The notes under the pieces were generated by a model that saw only the letters and a program-made list of their open reading frames with translations, searched no databases and was not told the origin of the DNA. A DNA stretch of 64,000 nucleotides from Formosa undariae (GTDB lineage Bacteria > Bacteroidota > Bacteroidia > Flavobacteriales > Flavobacteriaceae). Of the stretch, positions 8,075 through 16,866 are shown piece by piece. The DNA is taken from assembly GCF_042427615.1 (NCBI RefSeq), contig NZ_JBHMEZ010000013.1, positions 186,001 through 250,000 on the forward strand. The letters are read 5' to 3'. The position numbers and the translations under genes were made by a program. Positions within the stretch are counted from its first letter, which is position 1. Each line of letters opens with the position of its first letter.

Positions 8075-9274
8075 TTAAGCCGTTTTTACTTTTAAACGTT
8101 TCATTCTTTTCTTTACATTACCTTGAACGATGTAATGATCGATAGTTGGAGCAAACACATTCATTAATAATATTGCAAGCATTACACCTTCTGGATATGC
8201 CGGGTTGAAAACTCTAATCATAATTGATAAGAATCCGATTAAGAACCCATAAATCCATTTTCCTTTATTTGTTTGAGATGCCGTTACAGGATCTGTTGCC
8301 ATAAACACAACTCCAAAAGCAAATCCACCAATAATTAGGTGATGCCAAAATTCGGTACTCATTAACGTATAAAACTTACTTGTTTCAGTAATCCATCCTG
8401 AAGACACAACACCATTAAACATTAATCCCATTGTTAAAGCTCCAAGAACTGCTGAAAGCATAATTCTCCAACTTCCAATCTTAGTAAAGATTAAAAATAA
8501 ACCTCCTAAAAGAATTAATAATGTGGAGGTCTCGCCGACCGATCCGGGAATAAAACCAAAGAACATATCTGCAATGGAATAGTCTACATGATGCCCTTGA
8601 GCCAAACTTCCGAGTATTGTTTCACCAGAAATGGCATCGACATTTGCGCCAGCTGCTATTTCTTTAGTACGTTCTACTGCACCGTGAACCCATACTTTAT
8701 CTCCAGACATCCAAGTTGGATATGCGAAGAACAAGAATGCACGTATTGTTAATGCAGGGTTTAGAATATTCATCCCTGTACCTCCAAAAACCTCTTTACC
8801 AATAACAACACCAAAGACTACTGCTACTGCTAACATCCATAATGGAATATCAATTGGCACAATTAAAGGCACTAACATACCTGTTACTAAATATCCTTCT
8901 TCTACTTCGTGATTGTTAATGGTCGCGAATATAAATTCGATACCTAAACCAACTCCGTAAGACACAACTACTAATGGTAAAATTTTAATTAAACCAATAT
9001 AGAATGCATCCCATGATAAAAATTCTACAGGAGCACCAGAAGCTAAGAAATGCTGATAACCAGCGTTAAACATACCGAAAATTAAACATGGCACCATCGC
9101 CATGATAACTGTATTCATAGTACGCTTTAAATCGTCGGCTACTTTTATATGAGTACCATTGTGAGTAGTCTCATTTGGTAAGTATAAAAACGTATGCAGA
9201 GCATTAAACGCCGGTGCCATCTTGGTACCCTTATACTTTTCTTTTAAATTATGTAAATTACTTTTTAAACTCAT
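8075..9274 (-). CDS. nqrB: Na+-translocating NADH:quinone reductase subunit B
   Basis: NqrB is the large membrane subunit carrying covalent FMN, riboflavin and the quinone site. The 399-residue protein has about ten transmembrane segments, the conserved GKEVFGGTGMNILNPALT near 160-176, and GFVFMATDP-like FGVVFMATDPVTASQTNKGKW near 320-340. The expected flavinylation threonine is Thr219, but the surrounding motif reads D-A-I-S-G-E-T, with glutamate where the ApbE consensus has alanine. Otherwise nothing looks damaged. The gene is 2 bp from nqrA. Confidence 0.96.
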   Translation of the reverse strand: MSLKSNLHNLKEKYKGTKMAPAFNALHTFLYLPNETTHNGTHIKVADDLKRTMNTVIMAMVPCLIFGMFNAGYQHFLASGAPVEFLSWDAFYIGLIKILPLVVVSYGVGLGIEFIFATINNHEVEEGYLVTGMLVPLIVPIDIPLWMLAVAVVFGVVIGKEVFGGTGMNILNPALTIRAFLFFAYPTWMSGDKVWVHGAVERTKEIAAGANVDAISGETILGSLAQGHHVDYSIADMFFGFIPGSVGETSTLLILLGGLFLIFTKIGSWRIMLSAVLGALTMGLMFNGVVSSGWITETSKFYTLMSTEFWHHLIIGGFAFGVVFMATDPVTASQTNKGKWIYGFLIGFLSIMIRVFNPAYPEGVMLAILLMNVFAPTIDHYIVQGNVKKRMKRLKVKTA

Positions 9275-9276
9275 GA

Positions 9277-10632
9277 TTACCCTATTTCTTTAATCATTAC
9301 ATCTAAACCTCTTCTAATAATGTCCTGATGTGGTTGTTTAGATACACAAACGAATTCTGTTAACGCAAAATCTTCTGGAGCTACTTCGTACATACCAAGA
9401 GCTTCCATTTCATCTAAATCTGAATACATACAAGACTTAAGAATTTGTAAAGGAAAAATATCTAAAGGAAAAACCTTTTCAAAATTACCTGTTAATACAA
9501 AAGCTCTATGCTCTCCGTTTGTATTTGTATTTAAATCGTATTTTTTATTAGGACTTAACCAAGAGAATGTTAATGCTCTAGATTGAGAAATCTTATTAAA
9601 TACGGGCTTATTCCATCCAAACAACTCGTAATCGTCTCCTTCTGGAATTACAGTAATTAAATTACTATAATAATCTAAGTTTCCATCTGGTTTTACTTGT
9701 TTTCCTGACAATACATTACCAGAAATAATACGATTATTACCGTTTTGTTCGATACCGTTATCGTAAACAATTGTCGAAATTTCGCTAGCTATTTTAGTTT
9801 TAAAATATCTAGGTTTCTTAACTGCAGATCCAACCAAAGCCACAATACGCTCTGCATTAAATTTACCTGTTAATAATAATTCTCCAATAATAACAAGATC
9901 TTGTGGGTTGATAGTCCAAACCACTTCTCCTTTATTTACCGGATTAATTTTATTAATTTGAGTTCCAACATTTCCTATAGGATGCGGTCCAGATAATTTA
10001 TGAACAGAAACTCCTGACAAACCTGCAAGAGGTGAATTCGATCCGTTTTTAACAGACACATGCACTGCTCCTGAAGTTAATTTCCCTAAAGCAGTAATAG
10101 CCGCTTGTAATTCGGCTTCTTTACCTTGCAAAACAAAATCTAAATCCACAGCTAAAGGTGCGCTATCGTAACCTGAAACAAAAATAGCTTTTGGCTGTTT
10201 TGTAGGATTTGCAATAACATCGTACGGACGTTGTTTAATAAATGGCCAACACCCTGCTTTCTGTAAGTATAAACTTATCGCTTCAGCAGTTGCAGAATTT
10301 ACATTTATTTTTTCGTTTTCTTGGTAAGATTGTGCTTTGTCTGCTTGGATCTTAATTGCTAAAATCTTACGTTTTTCACCACGTAAAACATCAACAACTT
10401 CACCAGAAACAGGAGAAACAAATTGAACAGTTTCGTTGGCTTTATCATAAAAAACAGGGCCTCCTGCTTTTACTTTATCTCCAACTCTAGCAACTAATTT
10501 CGGAATAACACCATGAAAGTCTTCAGGCCTTAAGGTATAAGAATTGCTTATAACAGCACTCTCCAAAGCCTTTTCGGCCTCACCTTTAAGTTTAATGTCT
10601 AGACCTTTTGTAATTTTAATGTCGTTTGACAT
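9277..10632 (-). CDS. nqrA: Na+-translocating NADH:quinone reductase subunit A
   Basis: NqrA is the peripheral cytoplasmic subunit, first gene of the operon. The 451-residue protein starts ITKGLDIKLKGEA and contains the biotinyl-lipoyl-like barrel (GDKVKAGGPVFYDK, FVSPVSGEVVDVLRGEKR), the NYP-less central region with GPHPIGNVGTQI near 218-229, and the C-terminal segment FPLQILKSCMYSDLDEMEALGMYEVAPEDFALTEFVC, which is broken across this description but intact in the gene. Length and architecture match the family. A TAAATTTG motif at 10699-10706 upstream is the likely operon promoter. Confidence 0.96.
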   Translation of the reverse strand: MSNDIKITKGLDIKLKGEAEKALESAVISNSYTLRPEDFHGVIPKLVARVGDKVKAGGPVFYDKANETVQFVSPVSGEVVDVLRGEKRKILAIKIQADKAQSYQENEKINVNSATAEAISLYLQKAGCWPFIKQRPYDVIANPTKQPKAIFVSGYDSAPLAVDLDFVLQGKEAELQAAITALGKLTSGAVHVSVKNGSNSPLAGLSGVSVHKLSGPHPIGNVGTQINKINPVNKGEVVWTINPQDLVIIGELLLTGKFNAERIVALVGSAVKKPRYFKTKIASEISTIVYDNGIEQNGNNRIISGNVLSGKQVKPDGNLDYYSNLITVIPEGDDYELFGWNKPVFNKISQSRALTFSWLSPNKKYDLNTNTNGEHRAFVLTGNFEKVFPLDIFPLQILKSCMYSDLDEMEALGMYEVAPEDFALTEFVCVSKQPHQDIIRRGLDVMIKEIG

Positions 10633-10698
10633 ATTATAAATCTATTTATTAATAATAGTTATACTGATTTCAACACATTATCGTTTGAAAAATCCTCG

Positions 10699-10706
10699 CA
10701 AATTTA
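10699..10706 (-). promoter_or_regulatory. candidate -7 promoter element (TAAATTTG) for nqrABCDEF
   Basis: The minus strand reads TAAATTTG, an exact TAnnTTTG match, 66 nt upstream of the nqrA ATG. No convincing -33 TTG is visible at 17-23 nt. Confidence 0.5.
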
Positions 10707-10826
10707 AGAATAAAAAGGTAAAACCATATGAAATACAATATATCTTGTTTATTTATAATTATTCTAAATAATTAGAATATTAAAGCCTCTAATTTTATGT
10801 ATATTTACTACAATAAATGCATAAAA

Positions 10827-12083
10827 ATGAACAAAAATTTAACCTTGTTTCTATTAATTTCATCAATTTATAATATAGTCTTCTCTCAAGTTGAGTATGA
10901 AACCGCTCCTCCAAATCACATAAGTACAATTACTTTTAAAGGAGAAACAGACATTAGCATACTTCCTATAATAGACCTTGGCAATACTGTACAACTCGAG
11001 TTTGACGTACTTAACGGAAATGAAGACGATTATTATTACACCATAGAACATTTTAATTACGACTGGACACCTTCGACTAATCTCATGCGTTCAGAATACA
11101 TAGATGGTTTCGACAAGCAACGTATTGTTAATTACGAGAACTCATTTAATACCTACCAAATTTACTCGCATTATGTACTGTCTATTCCAAACGAGCAAGT
11201 GCGTCGTTTAAAATTATCAGGGAACTATATGATTAAAATTTTCGATGAAAGTGATGCCCTTATGTTCTCTAGAAAATTTATGATAAATGAAGGTGGAGCA
11301 AATGTAGGTGTAACCATAAAACTATCGCGAGATGTTAAATACTTCAACGAGAAACACACCGTAGATCTTATTATTAATTCAAGTACTATTGAATTTAATA
11401 ATCCGCTGCAAACTGTAAAAACAACCATTATTCAGAATAATAATTTAAATACGGCGATAGTTAATGTTAAACCAATGTACACTATGGGATCGGATTTAAT
11501 TTACAAATACAATAAGGAAACCACTTTTTGGGCAGGGAATGAATACCTATATTTTGACAATAAAGAAATCCGTGTTGCCAATAGTGGCATTAATTTCGTG
11601 GACTTGCAAGACTTGTATAATACTTATTTGTATACGAATGTTGTTAGAAAAAACTTACCTTATACATACAACCCAGATATTAATGGGAATTTTGTTATTA
11701 CAAACATCGATTCGACCGATCCAAATATCGAAGCCGATTATGCATGGATTAATTTTTCTTTAAAAGCCGATGAATTACCGATAAACAAGTCTGTATATGT
11801 TTACGGAAATTTTAATAATTACACGCTTAACGAGCGCACTAAAATGACCTATAATCATGAAAAAGGCATTTACCAAAATACCATGTTATTAAAACAAGGG
11901 TTTTACAATTATAAATTTGTCACTCAAGATGAATCAGGCAAAATTGATGACGGCGAAATTAGCGGAAACTTTTACCAAACAGAAAACAATTACAAAGTCG
12001 TTGTTTACTACCGCGATCTTGGAGGGAGATATGATAAGATAATCGGAGTTGGAGAAGCGAGTTCAGTCAACATTTCGAATTAA
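10827..12083 (+). CDS. type IX secretion system Plug-like protein (DUF5103)
   Basis: A 418-residue secreted or periplasmic/outer-membrane-associated protein. I start it at the ATG at 10827 because this gives a proper signal peptide (MNKNLTLFLLISSIYNIVFSQ); an ATG 30 bp upstream would add a hydrophilic extension. The body is the all-beta DUF5103 family: YETAPPNHISTITFKG, YYYTIEHFNYDWTPS, LSGNYMIKIFD, the starch-binding-like YGNFNNYTLN with Y-KG repeat, and YYRDLGGRYDKIIGVG at the end. In Flavobacterium johnsoniae the DUF5103 protein is the Plug that seals the SprA translocon, so a T9SS role is expected. Identification is from family pattern; it stands alone, divergent from nqrA. Confidence 0.82.
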   Translation: MNKNLTLFLLISSIYNIVFSQVEYETAPPNHISTITFKGETDISILPIIDLGNTVQLEFDVLNGNEDDYYYTIEHFNYDWTPSTNLMRSEYIDGFDKQRIVNYENSFNTYQIYSHYVLSIPNEQVRRLKLSGNYMIKIFDESDALMFSRKFMINEGGANVGVTIKLSRDVKYFNEKHTVDLIINSSTIEFNNPLQTVKTTIIQNNNLNTAIVNVKPMYTMGSDLIYKYNKETTFWAGNEYLYFDNKEIRVANSGINFVDLQDLYNTYLYTNVVRKNLPYTYNPDINGNFVITNIDSTDPNIEADYAWINFSLKADELPINKSVYVYGNFNNYTLNERTKMTYNHEKGIYQNTMLLKQGFYNYKFVTQDESGKIDDGEISGNFYQTENNYKVVVYYRDLGGRYDKIIGVGEASSVNISN

Positions 12084-12181
12084 TAGCACTCAAATTACGA
12101 CTTGACGATCCCACAATTCTAGTTATACAAATTAAATTCGTATTTTTACTTTATATAATTTACGTTTTATCACATAGATAT

Positions 12182-12568
12182 ATGGTTCAACAGGTAACAA
12201 GAGGTATAAAAATTTCGGTAGAAACATCTTTTGAAGGCACATTTTATAGAAGTTATAAAATGCAATACGCTTTTCAATACGAGATTACTATCGAAAACCA
12301 AAGTAAAGACACGGTGCAGCTTAATGCTAGACACTGGACCATACTTGATGCCTTAAATAGTGTAGAAACAGTTTCTGGCGAAGGCGTTATCGGTTATAAA
12401 CCTGTTCTAAAACCAGGCGAATCTCACACTTATAGATCGGGCTGTATGCTTACCTCTCCTTTTGGCGCCATGCACGGATTCTACAACATGATAAACCTAA
12501 ACAGTACTAAAAAATTTAAAGTATATATTCCTAGTTTTAAGCTTAGCGCACCTTTCGCTATAAATTAA
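12182..12568 (+). CDS. apaG: ApaG domain protein
   Basis: A 128-residue protein of the ApaG/DUF525 beta-sandwich family, shown by the VQQVTRGIKISVET start, YAFQYEITIENQS, the conserved ARHWTILDALN, GVIGYKPVLKPGESHTYRSG and FGAMHGFY. E. coli ApaG was linked to Co2+/Mg2+ efflux phenotypes and the fold resembles fibronectin III. The exact biochemical role remains open. It is a single gene between the Plug gene and pruA, with near-consensus promoter-like sequences but none exact. Confidence 0.9.
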   Translation: MVQQVTRGIKISVETSFEGTFYRSYKMQYAFQYEITIENQSKDTVQLNARHWTILDALNSVETVSGEGVIGYKPVLKPGESHTYRSGCMLTSPFGAMHGFYNMINLNSTKKFKVYIPSFKLSAPFAIN

Positions 12569-12692
12569 CTCGTGATTTTAAGTTTTATACGATTTTATCA
12601 TTCTCATAATTTTTCGGTTTTAAAAATAAAAAATATCCAAATTTAACGCTGTTTTAGGAAAATATGCCACCTCTTTTCCAATTAAAAAATTG

Positions 12693-12700
12693 TAAATTTG
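12693..12700 (+). promoter_or_regulatory. candidate -7 promoter element (TAAATTTG) for pruA
   Basis: TAAATTTG is an exact TAnnTTTG match 35 nt upstream of the pruA ATG. The expected -33 TTG is not evident. Confidence 0.5.
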
Positions 12701-12735
12701 AATAAAACATAACACAATTTAAAACTCAAATAATT

Positions 12736-14364
12736 ATGGGAAAAGGATTTTTTAACACACCAATTGCCATTAACGAACCTGTAAGAAGTTATGCTCCAGG
12801 AAGCCCAGAACGCGAATCTGTTCTTGCGACTTACAAGGACCTTTTTAATAGTCAAGTTGATGTACCTTTATATATTAATGGAAAACATGTAAAAACTGGA
12901 AATACCAGAACCATGTCTCCTCCTCACGACCATAAACATAGTGTTGGTCAATATCATTTAGCTGAAAAATCTCATGTCGAGGATGCTATTGCGACCGCTC
13001 TAGAAGCTAGAAAAGCGTGGTCTCAAATGCCTTGGGAACACAGAGCTGGAATTTTCTTAAAAGCAGCAGAACTTATCCAAGGTCCTTACCGCGATAGAAT
13101 TAATGCAGCAACAATGATTGCCCAATCTAAAACTATTCACCAAGCAGAAATTGATGCCGCTTGCGAATTGATAGACTTCTTACGTTTCAATGTACAGTTC
13201 ATGACAGATATCTATCATGATCAACCAGAAAGCACAAGTGATGCTTGGAATAAAATTGAATACAGACCTCTAGAAGGATTCACATACGCTGTAACACCAT
13301 TTAACTTTACTGCTATTGCCGGAAACTTACCTGCTTGTATGGCGTTGATGGGAAATGTTGTCGTTTGGAAACCAAGTGATAGCCAAGTCTATTCTGCAAA
13401 AGTTATTATGGATGTTTTTGAAGATGCTGGTGTGCCTCCAGGAGTTATTAATGTTGTTTTTGGTGATGCCGAAATGATTACAGATGTGGTTATGTCTAGT
13501 CCAGATTTCTCTGGTTTACACTTTACGGGATCTACTTATATATTTAAAGAACTTTGGAAAAAAATTGGGAATAACATTCACAACTACAAAACGTATCCTA
13601 GAATTGTAGGAGAAACTGGTGGTAAAGATTTTATTGTTGCACATAAAACAGCAAAACCGAAACAAGTAGCTACTGCTATTGTAAGAGGTGCTTTCGAATT
13701 TCAAGGACAAAAATGTAGCGCCGCTTCTCGTGCTTACGTTGCAAAAAGCATTTGGGACGAAGTTAAAGGTTACGTTATAGAAGATGTAAATTCTTTTAAA
13801 CAAGGGTCTCCAGAAGATATGTCTAACTTTGTAACAGCCGTTATTCATGAAGGTTCTTTCGATAAGTTAGCTAAATATATAGATCAGGCGAAAGCAGATA
13901 AAGACGCAGAAATCATAGTTGGTGGTGGATACGATAAGAGCAAAGGGTACTTTATTGAGCCTACTGTTATCTTAACTACAAATCCTAAATATACTACGAT
14001 GAGCACAGAGTTATTTGGCCCTGTAATCACTATTTATGTATATGAAGATGATGCGTATAGCGAAACATTAAAATTAGTAGACGAAACTAGTGAGTATGCA
14101 TTAACAGGTGCTATTTTAGCTCAAGATCGTTATGCCGTTATAGAAGCAACTACAGCTTTACAAAACGCTGCAGGTAACTTCTATATTAACGACAAACCTA
14201 CAGGTGCTGTTGTGGGTATGCAACCATTTGGTGGCGCTAGAGCTTCAGGAACTAACGATAAAGCGGGAAGTCCTCAAAACTTATTACGTTGGATTTCTCC
14301 ACGAATGATAAAAGAGACATTTGTGACGCCTACAGATTACCGTTACCCATTTTTAGGGGAATAA
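12736..14364 (+). CDS. pruA: L-glutamate gamma-semialdehyde dehydrogenase (1-pyrroline-5-carboxylate dehydrogenase)
   Basis: This enzyme oxidises glutamate semialdehyde/P5C to glutamate with NAD+, the second step of proline degradation. The 542-residue protein is an aldehyde dehydrogenase with TPFNFTAIAGNLPA near 187-200, the general base Glu293 in VGETGGKD, catalytic Cys327 in FQGQKCSAASRAYV, and ELFGPVITIYVYED. Length fits the stand-alone group 1 P5C dehydrogenases of Bacteroidota and animals rather than the long bifunctional PutA. No proline dehydrogenase gene is adjacent. It has its own promoter motif and terminator, so it is probably monocistronic. Confidence 0.95.
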   Translation: MGKGFFNTPIAINEPVRSYAPGSPERESVLATYKDLFNSQVDVPLYINGKHVKTGNTRTMSPPHDHKHSVGQYHLAEKSHVEDAIATALEARKAWSQMPWEHRAGIFLKAAELIQGPYRDRINAATMIAQSKTIHQAEIDAACELIDFLRFNVQFMTDIYHDQPESTSDAWNKIEYRPLEGFTYAVTPFNFTAIAGNLPACMALMGNVVVWKPSDSQVYSAKVIMDVFEDAGVPPGVINVVFGDAEMITDVVMSSPDFSGLHFTGSTYIFKELWKKIGNNIHNYKTYPRIVGETGGKDFIVAHKTAKPKQVATAIVRGAFEFQGQKCSAASRAYVAKSIWDEVKGYVIEDVNSFKQGSPEDMSNFVTAVIHEGSFDKLAKYIDQAKADKDAEIIVGGGYDKSKGYFIEPTVILTTNPKYTTMSTELFGPVITIYVYEDDAYSETLKLVDETSEYALTGAILAQDRYAVIEATTALQNAAGNFYINDKPTGAVVGMQPFGGARASGTNDKAGSPQNLLRWISPRMIKETFVTPTDYRYPFLGE

Positions 14365-14389
14365 TAATCTAGAATATAGTATTATATCG

Positions 14390-14423
14390 AAAAGCCTGTC
14401 TACATTTTAGACAGGCTTTTTTT
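14390..14423 (+). terminator. intrinsic terminator after pruA
   Basis: A 13-bp perfect stem (14390-14402 with 14408-14420, arm AAAAGCCTGTCTA, 5-nt loop) runs into seven T residues. Confidence 0.93.
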
Positions 14424-14458
14424 ATGCACCTTATTTGCTAGTTGCTATTAAAAACAGT

Positions 14459-14470
14459 TACTTCGTTTTA
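14459..14470 (+). promoter_or_regulatory. 12-nt element upstream of lactonase 1 (TACTTCGTTTTA)
   Basis: The same 12 bases occur 17 nt before this ATG and 19 nt before the ATG of the tandem paralogue (15720-15731). This suggests a duplicated upstream signal. It does not match TAnnTTTG exactly, so its function is unclear. Confidence 0.35.
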
Positions 14471-14487
14471 CAATTAATCGATACCCT

Positions 14488-15606
14488 ATGAAAATCGTTC
14501 TATCTATTTTAAGTCTTATTTTAATAACAAGTTGCAACACGAATAAATCTGTAACCAAAAACACGGCAGACAGCTTTCCTTTTTATGTGGGCACCTATAC
14601 TAATAAAGGTAGCAAAGGGATTTATAAATACGCGCTCAATGCCGATGGAACCTTTACTAATCTCGGATTAAAGGCTATTGCAGAAAACCCTTCGTTTTTA
14701 ACGCTTAGTTCAGATAAAAAGAATCTTATAGCCGCGAATGAAATAGATAGTGATGGCTCTGGAGCAATCACTTCTTTCGCTATAGAAAAGGACTCTTTAA
14801 TCTTTAAAAACACAATCCCTTCTGGTGGTACAAATCCGTGTTTTGTGGCGGCCAATTCTGACAATTACGTCTTAGCAGCAAACTACTCAAGCGGAACCGT
14901 AGGACTTCTTAGTCTAAAAGAAGATGGTTCTTTAAGTGATTTACTAGCAACTCAAAAACATATTGGAAAAGGCACGACTAGCAGACAGGAAGCACCGCAC
15001 GCGCATTCAGCTTGGTTCGAACCACATAGCAATACTATTATTTCGATTGATTTAGGAACAAACCAACTTTGGTTTTCTCAAATCGATACTGAAACAAATG
15101 CATTACAGCCTACAGAACCCTTGCTTTTAGATATGGCTGAAGGTGCAGGACCTAGACATTTATCATTTCATCCAAATTCTAAATGGATTTATGTTTTAAA
15201 TGAATTAAATAATACAGTAACCCGAATTGAAAAATCATCAGACAAAGAATACCTCATCAAAGAAAGTATATCTACGCTTCCTTCAGATTATAATAAAGAA
15301 AACACAAGTGCAGATATTCATATTTCAAATGATGGTTCATTTCTTTACACCTCCAATCGAGGACATAACAGTATTGCCATTTATAAAGTCGATAAAACCA
15401 ACGGAACTCTAGCTCTTATTGGTTACGAATCGACACACGGAAAAGATCCTAGAAATTTCTCCTTATCACCTAGCAATGGTTTTATAGTTGTGGCAAATCA
15501 AAATTCAGACAACCTAGTATCTTTCAAAAGAGACACAGAAACAGGCACTTTACAATTTGTAGACGAAATTAATGCACCAACACCAGTTTGTGTTTTATTC
15601 GAATAA
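14488..15606 (+). CDS. lactonase-family seven-bladed beta-propeller lipoprotein, copy 1
   Basis: A 372-residue lipoprotein (signal MKIVLSILSLILITSC, cysteine at 16) of the 6-phosphogluconolactonase YbhE/Pgl-like family, as shown by PFYVGTYTNKGSKGIY, the EAPHAHSAWFEP block near residue 170, GAGPRHLSFHPN near 242, and LYTSNRGHNSIAIYKVD. The lipid anchor places it in the cell envelope, so it is unlikely to be the cytosolic pentose-phosphate enzyme. A lactone-ring hydrolase acting on external or periplasmic sugars is a reasonable inference. A close paralogue follows 144 bp downstream in the same orientation. Confidence 0.82.
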   Translation: MKIVLSILSLILITSCNTNKSVTKNTADSFPFYVGTYTNKGSKGIYKYALNADGTFTNLGLKAIAENPSFLTLSSDKKNLIAANEIDSDGSGAITSFAIEKDSLIFKNTIPSGGTNPCFVAANSDNYVLAANYSSGTVGLLSLKEDGSLSDLLATQKHIGKGTTSRQEAPHAHSAWFEPHSNTIISIDLGTNQLWFSQIDTETNALQPTEPLLLDMAEGAGPRHLSFHPNSKWIYVLNELNNTVTRIEKSSDKEYLIKESISTLPSDYNKENTSADIHISNDGSFLYTSNRGHNSIAIYKVDKTNGTLALIGYESTHGKDPRNFSLSPSNGFIVVANQNSDNLVSFKRDTETGTLQFVDEINAPTPVCVLFE

Positions 15607-15719
15607 TTCTAATCAAAACATTATTGCGAGCCGGTCTATTTTAATTAATTTTACGGTACGTTTTATTTAAGTCATTCTAGAATTTATAACTCGATTTAAC
15701 TCTTAATAAAGAATAGAGA

Positions 15720-15731
15720 TACTTCGTTTTA
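15720..15731 (+). promoter_or_regulatory. 12-nt element upstream of lactonase 2 (TACTTCGTTTTA)
   Basis: Identical to the element at 14459-14470 before copy 1, although the surrounding intergenic sequence is different. Conservation of just this stretch hints at a shared signal. Confidence 0.35.
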
Positions 15732-15750
15732 TACCAACACCTTTTCAACC

Positions 15751-16866
15751 ATGAAAACGTTTCTTTCAATTTTAAGCTTATGCCTTGTTTTAAGCTGCAA
15801 TTCAAAAAAATCAACACCAAAAACAGAAACAGAAAGTATTCCTTTTTATGTGGGGACTTACACCACTAAAGACAGTAAAGGGATTTACAAATACGAATTA
15901 GATTCCGAAGGTTCATTTACAGAACTAGGATTACAAACCCTATCGGAAAGTCCTTCTTTTTTAAGTTTTTCAGCAGACAAAAAACACCTTATCGCAGCTA
16001 ATAAATTAGATCCTAAACAAGGGTCAATATCTTCTTTTACTATTAAAGGAGACTCGTTAATATTAAATAACATAATGCCTTCTGGAGGTATGAATCCTTG
16101 CTTTGTAACTACAAATAAAGATAACTATGTCTTAGCTGCTAATTACGGCAGTGGCACAGTGAGCTTACTACAATTAGATGAGAACGGACATTTAACAGAC
16201 ACATTAGATATAAAACAACACCAAGGAAAAGGAACGACTTCCAGACAAGAGGGGCCACATGCACATTCGGTATATAGTGTTCCGAATAGCAACGACATTA
16301 TATCTATAGATTTAGGAACTAACAGTTTATGGATGTACACTATAAACAAGAATACTAAAACACTTGAACCTAAACCAGAAGCCTCATTAGCTATGGAAGA
16401 AGGAGCTGGGCCAAGACATCTTACATTTCACCCAAACAACAAGTGGCTGTTTGTCTTAAATGAATTAAACAACACCATTACCAAGGTTGAAAGATTAGAA
16501 GACGAGCAATATATAAAGAAAGAAAGCACAAGCACTTTACCTTCAGATTACACAGAATCATCGACTAGTGCAGATATACATATATCTGCTGACGGCTTAT
16601 TTCTATACACTTCAAATCGTGGACATAATAGCATCGCTATTTTTAAAGTAGATCCTAAAGATGGATCATTAACAACGGTAGGTTATGAATCGACTCGAGG
16701 TGAAACACCACGAAATTTCTCATTATCGCCAGACGAAAAATTTGTGGTTGTCGCCAATCGAAATTCAGATAACTTAATATCATTTAAAAGAAATAATGAA
16801 ACAGGTCTTTTAACTTTTGCCGACGAAATTAAATCGCCGACACCGTCTTATATCCTATTTCAATAA
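15751..16866 (+). CDS. lactonase-family seven-bladed beta-propeller lipoprotein, copy 2
   Basis: A 371-residue paralogue of the preceding gene with the same plan: lipoprotein signal MKTFLSILSLCLVLSC, PFYVGTYTTKDSKGIY, GPHAHSVYSVP, GAGPRHLTFHPN, LYTSNRGHNSIAIFKVD and a C-terminal SPTPSYILFQ. By eye roughly two thirds of positions are identical to copy 1, spread over the whole length, so this is a complete tandem duplication with both copies intact. Its TAA stop directly touches the stop of the convergent rsmG gene with no spacer and no terminator. Confidence 0.82.
   Translation: MKTFLSILSLCLVLSCNSKKSTPKTETESIPFYVGTYTTKDSKGIYKYELDSEGSFTELGLQTLSESPSFLSFSADKKHLIAANKLDPKQGSISSFTIKGDSLILNNIMPSGGMNPCFVTTNKDNYVLAANYGSGTVSLLQLDENGHLTDTLDIKQHQGKGTTSRQEGPHAHSVYSVPNSNDIISIDLGTNSLWMYTINKNTKTLEPKPEASLAMEEGAGPRHLTFHPNNKWLFVLNELNNTITKVERLEDEQYIKKESTSTLPSDYTESSTSADIHISADGLFLYTSNRGHNSIAIFKVDPKDGSLTTVGYESTRGETPRNFSLSPDEKFVVVANRNSDNLISFKRNNETGLLTFADEIKSPTPSYILFQ

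Noticed and set aside
10761..10778. Palindrome ATTCTAA-ATAA-TTAGAAT before the Plug gene
   Set aside because: It could be an operator, but it is short and AT-only in very AT-rich DNA. I cannot separate it from chance.
13516..13848. 110-codon minus-strand ORF inside pruA
   Set aside because: It lies antisense to the catalytic region of an intact enzyme, with no promoter or recognisable motif.
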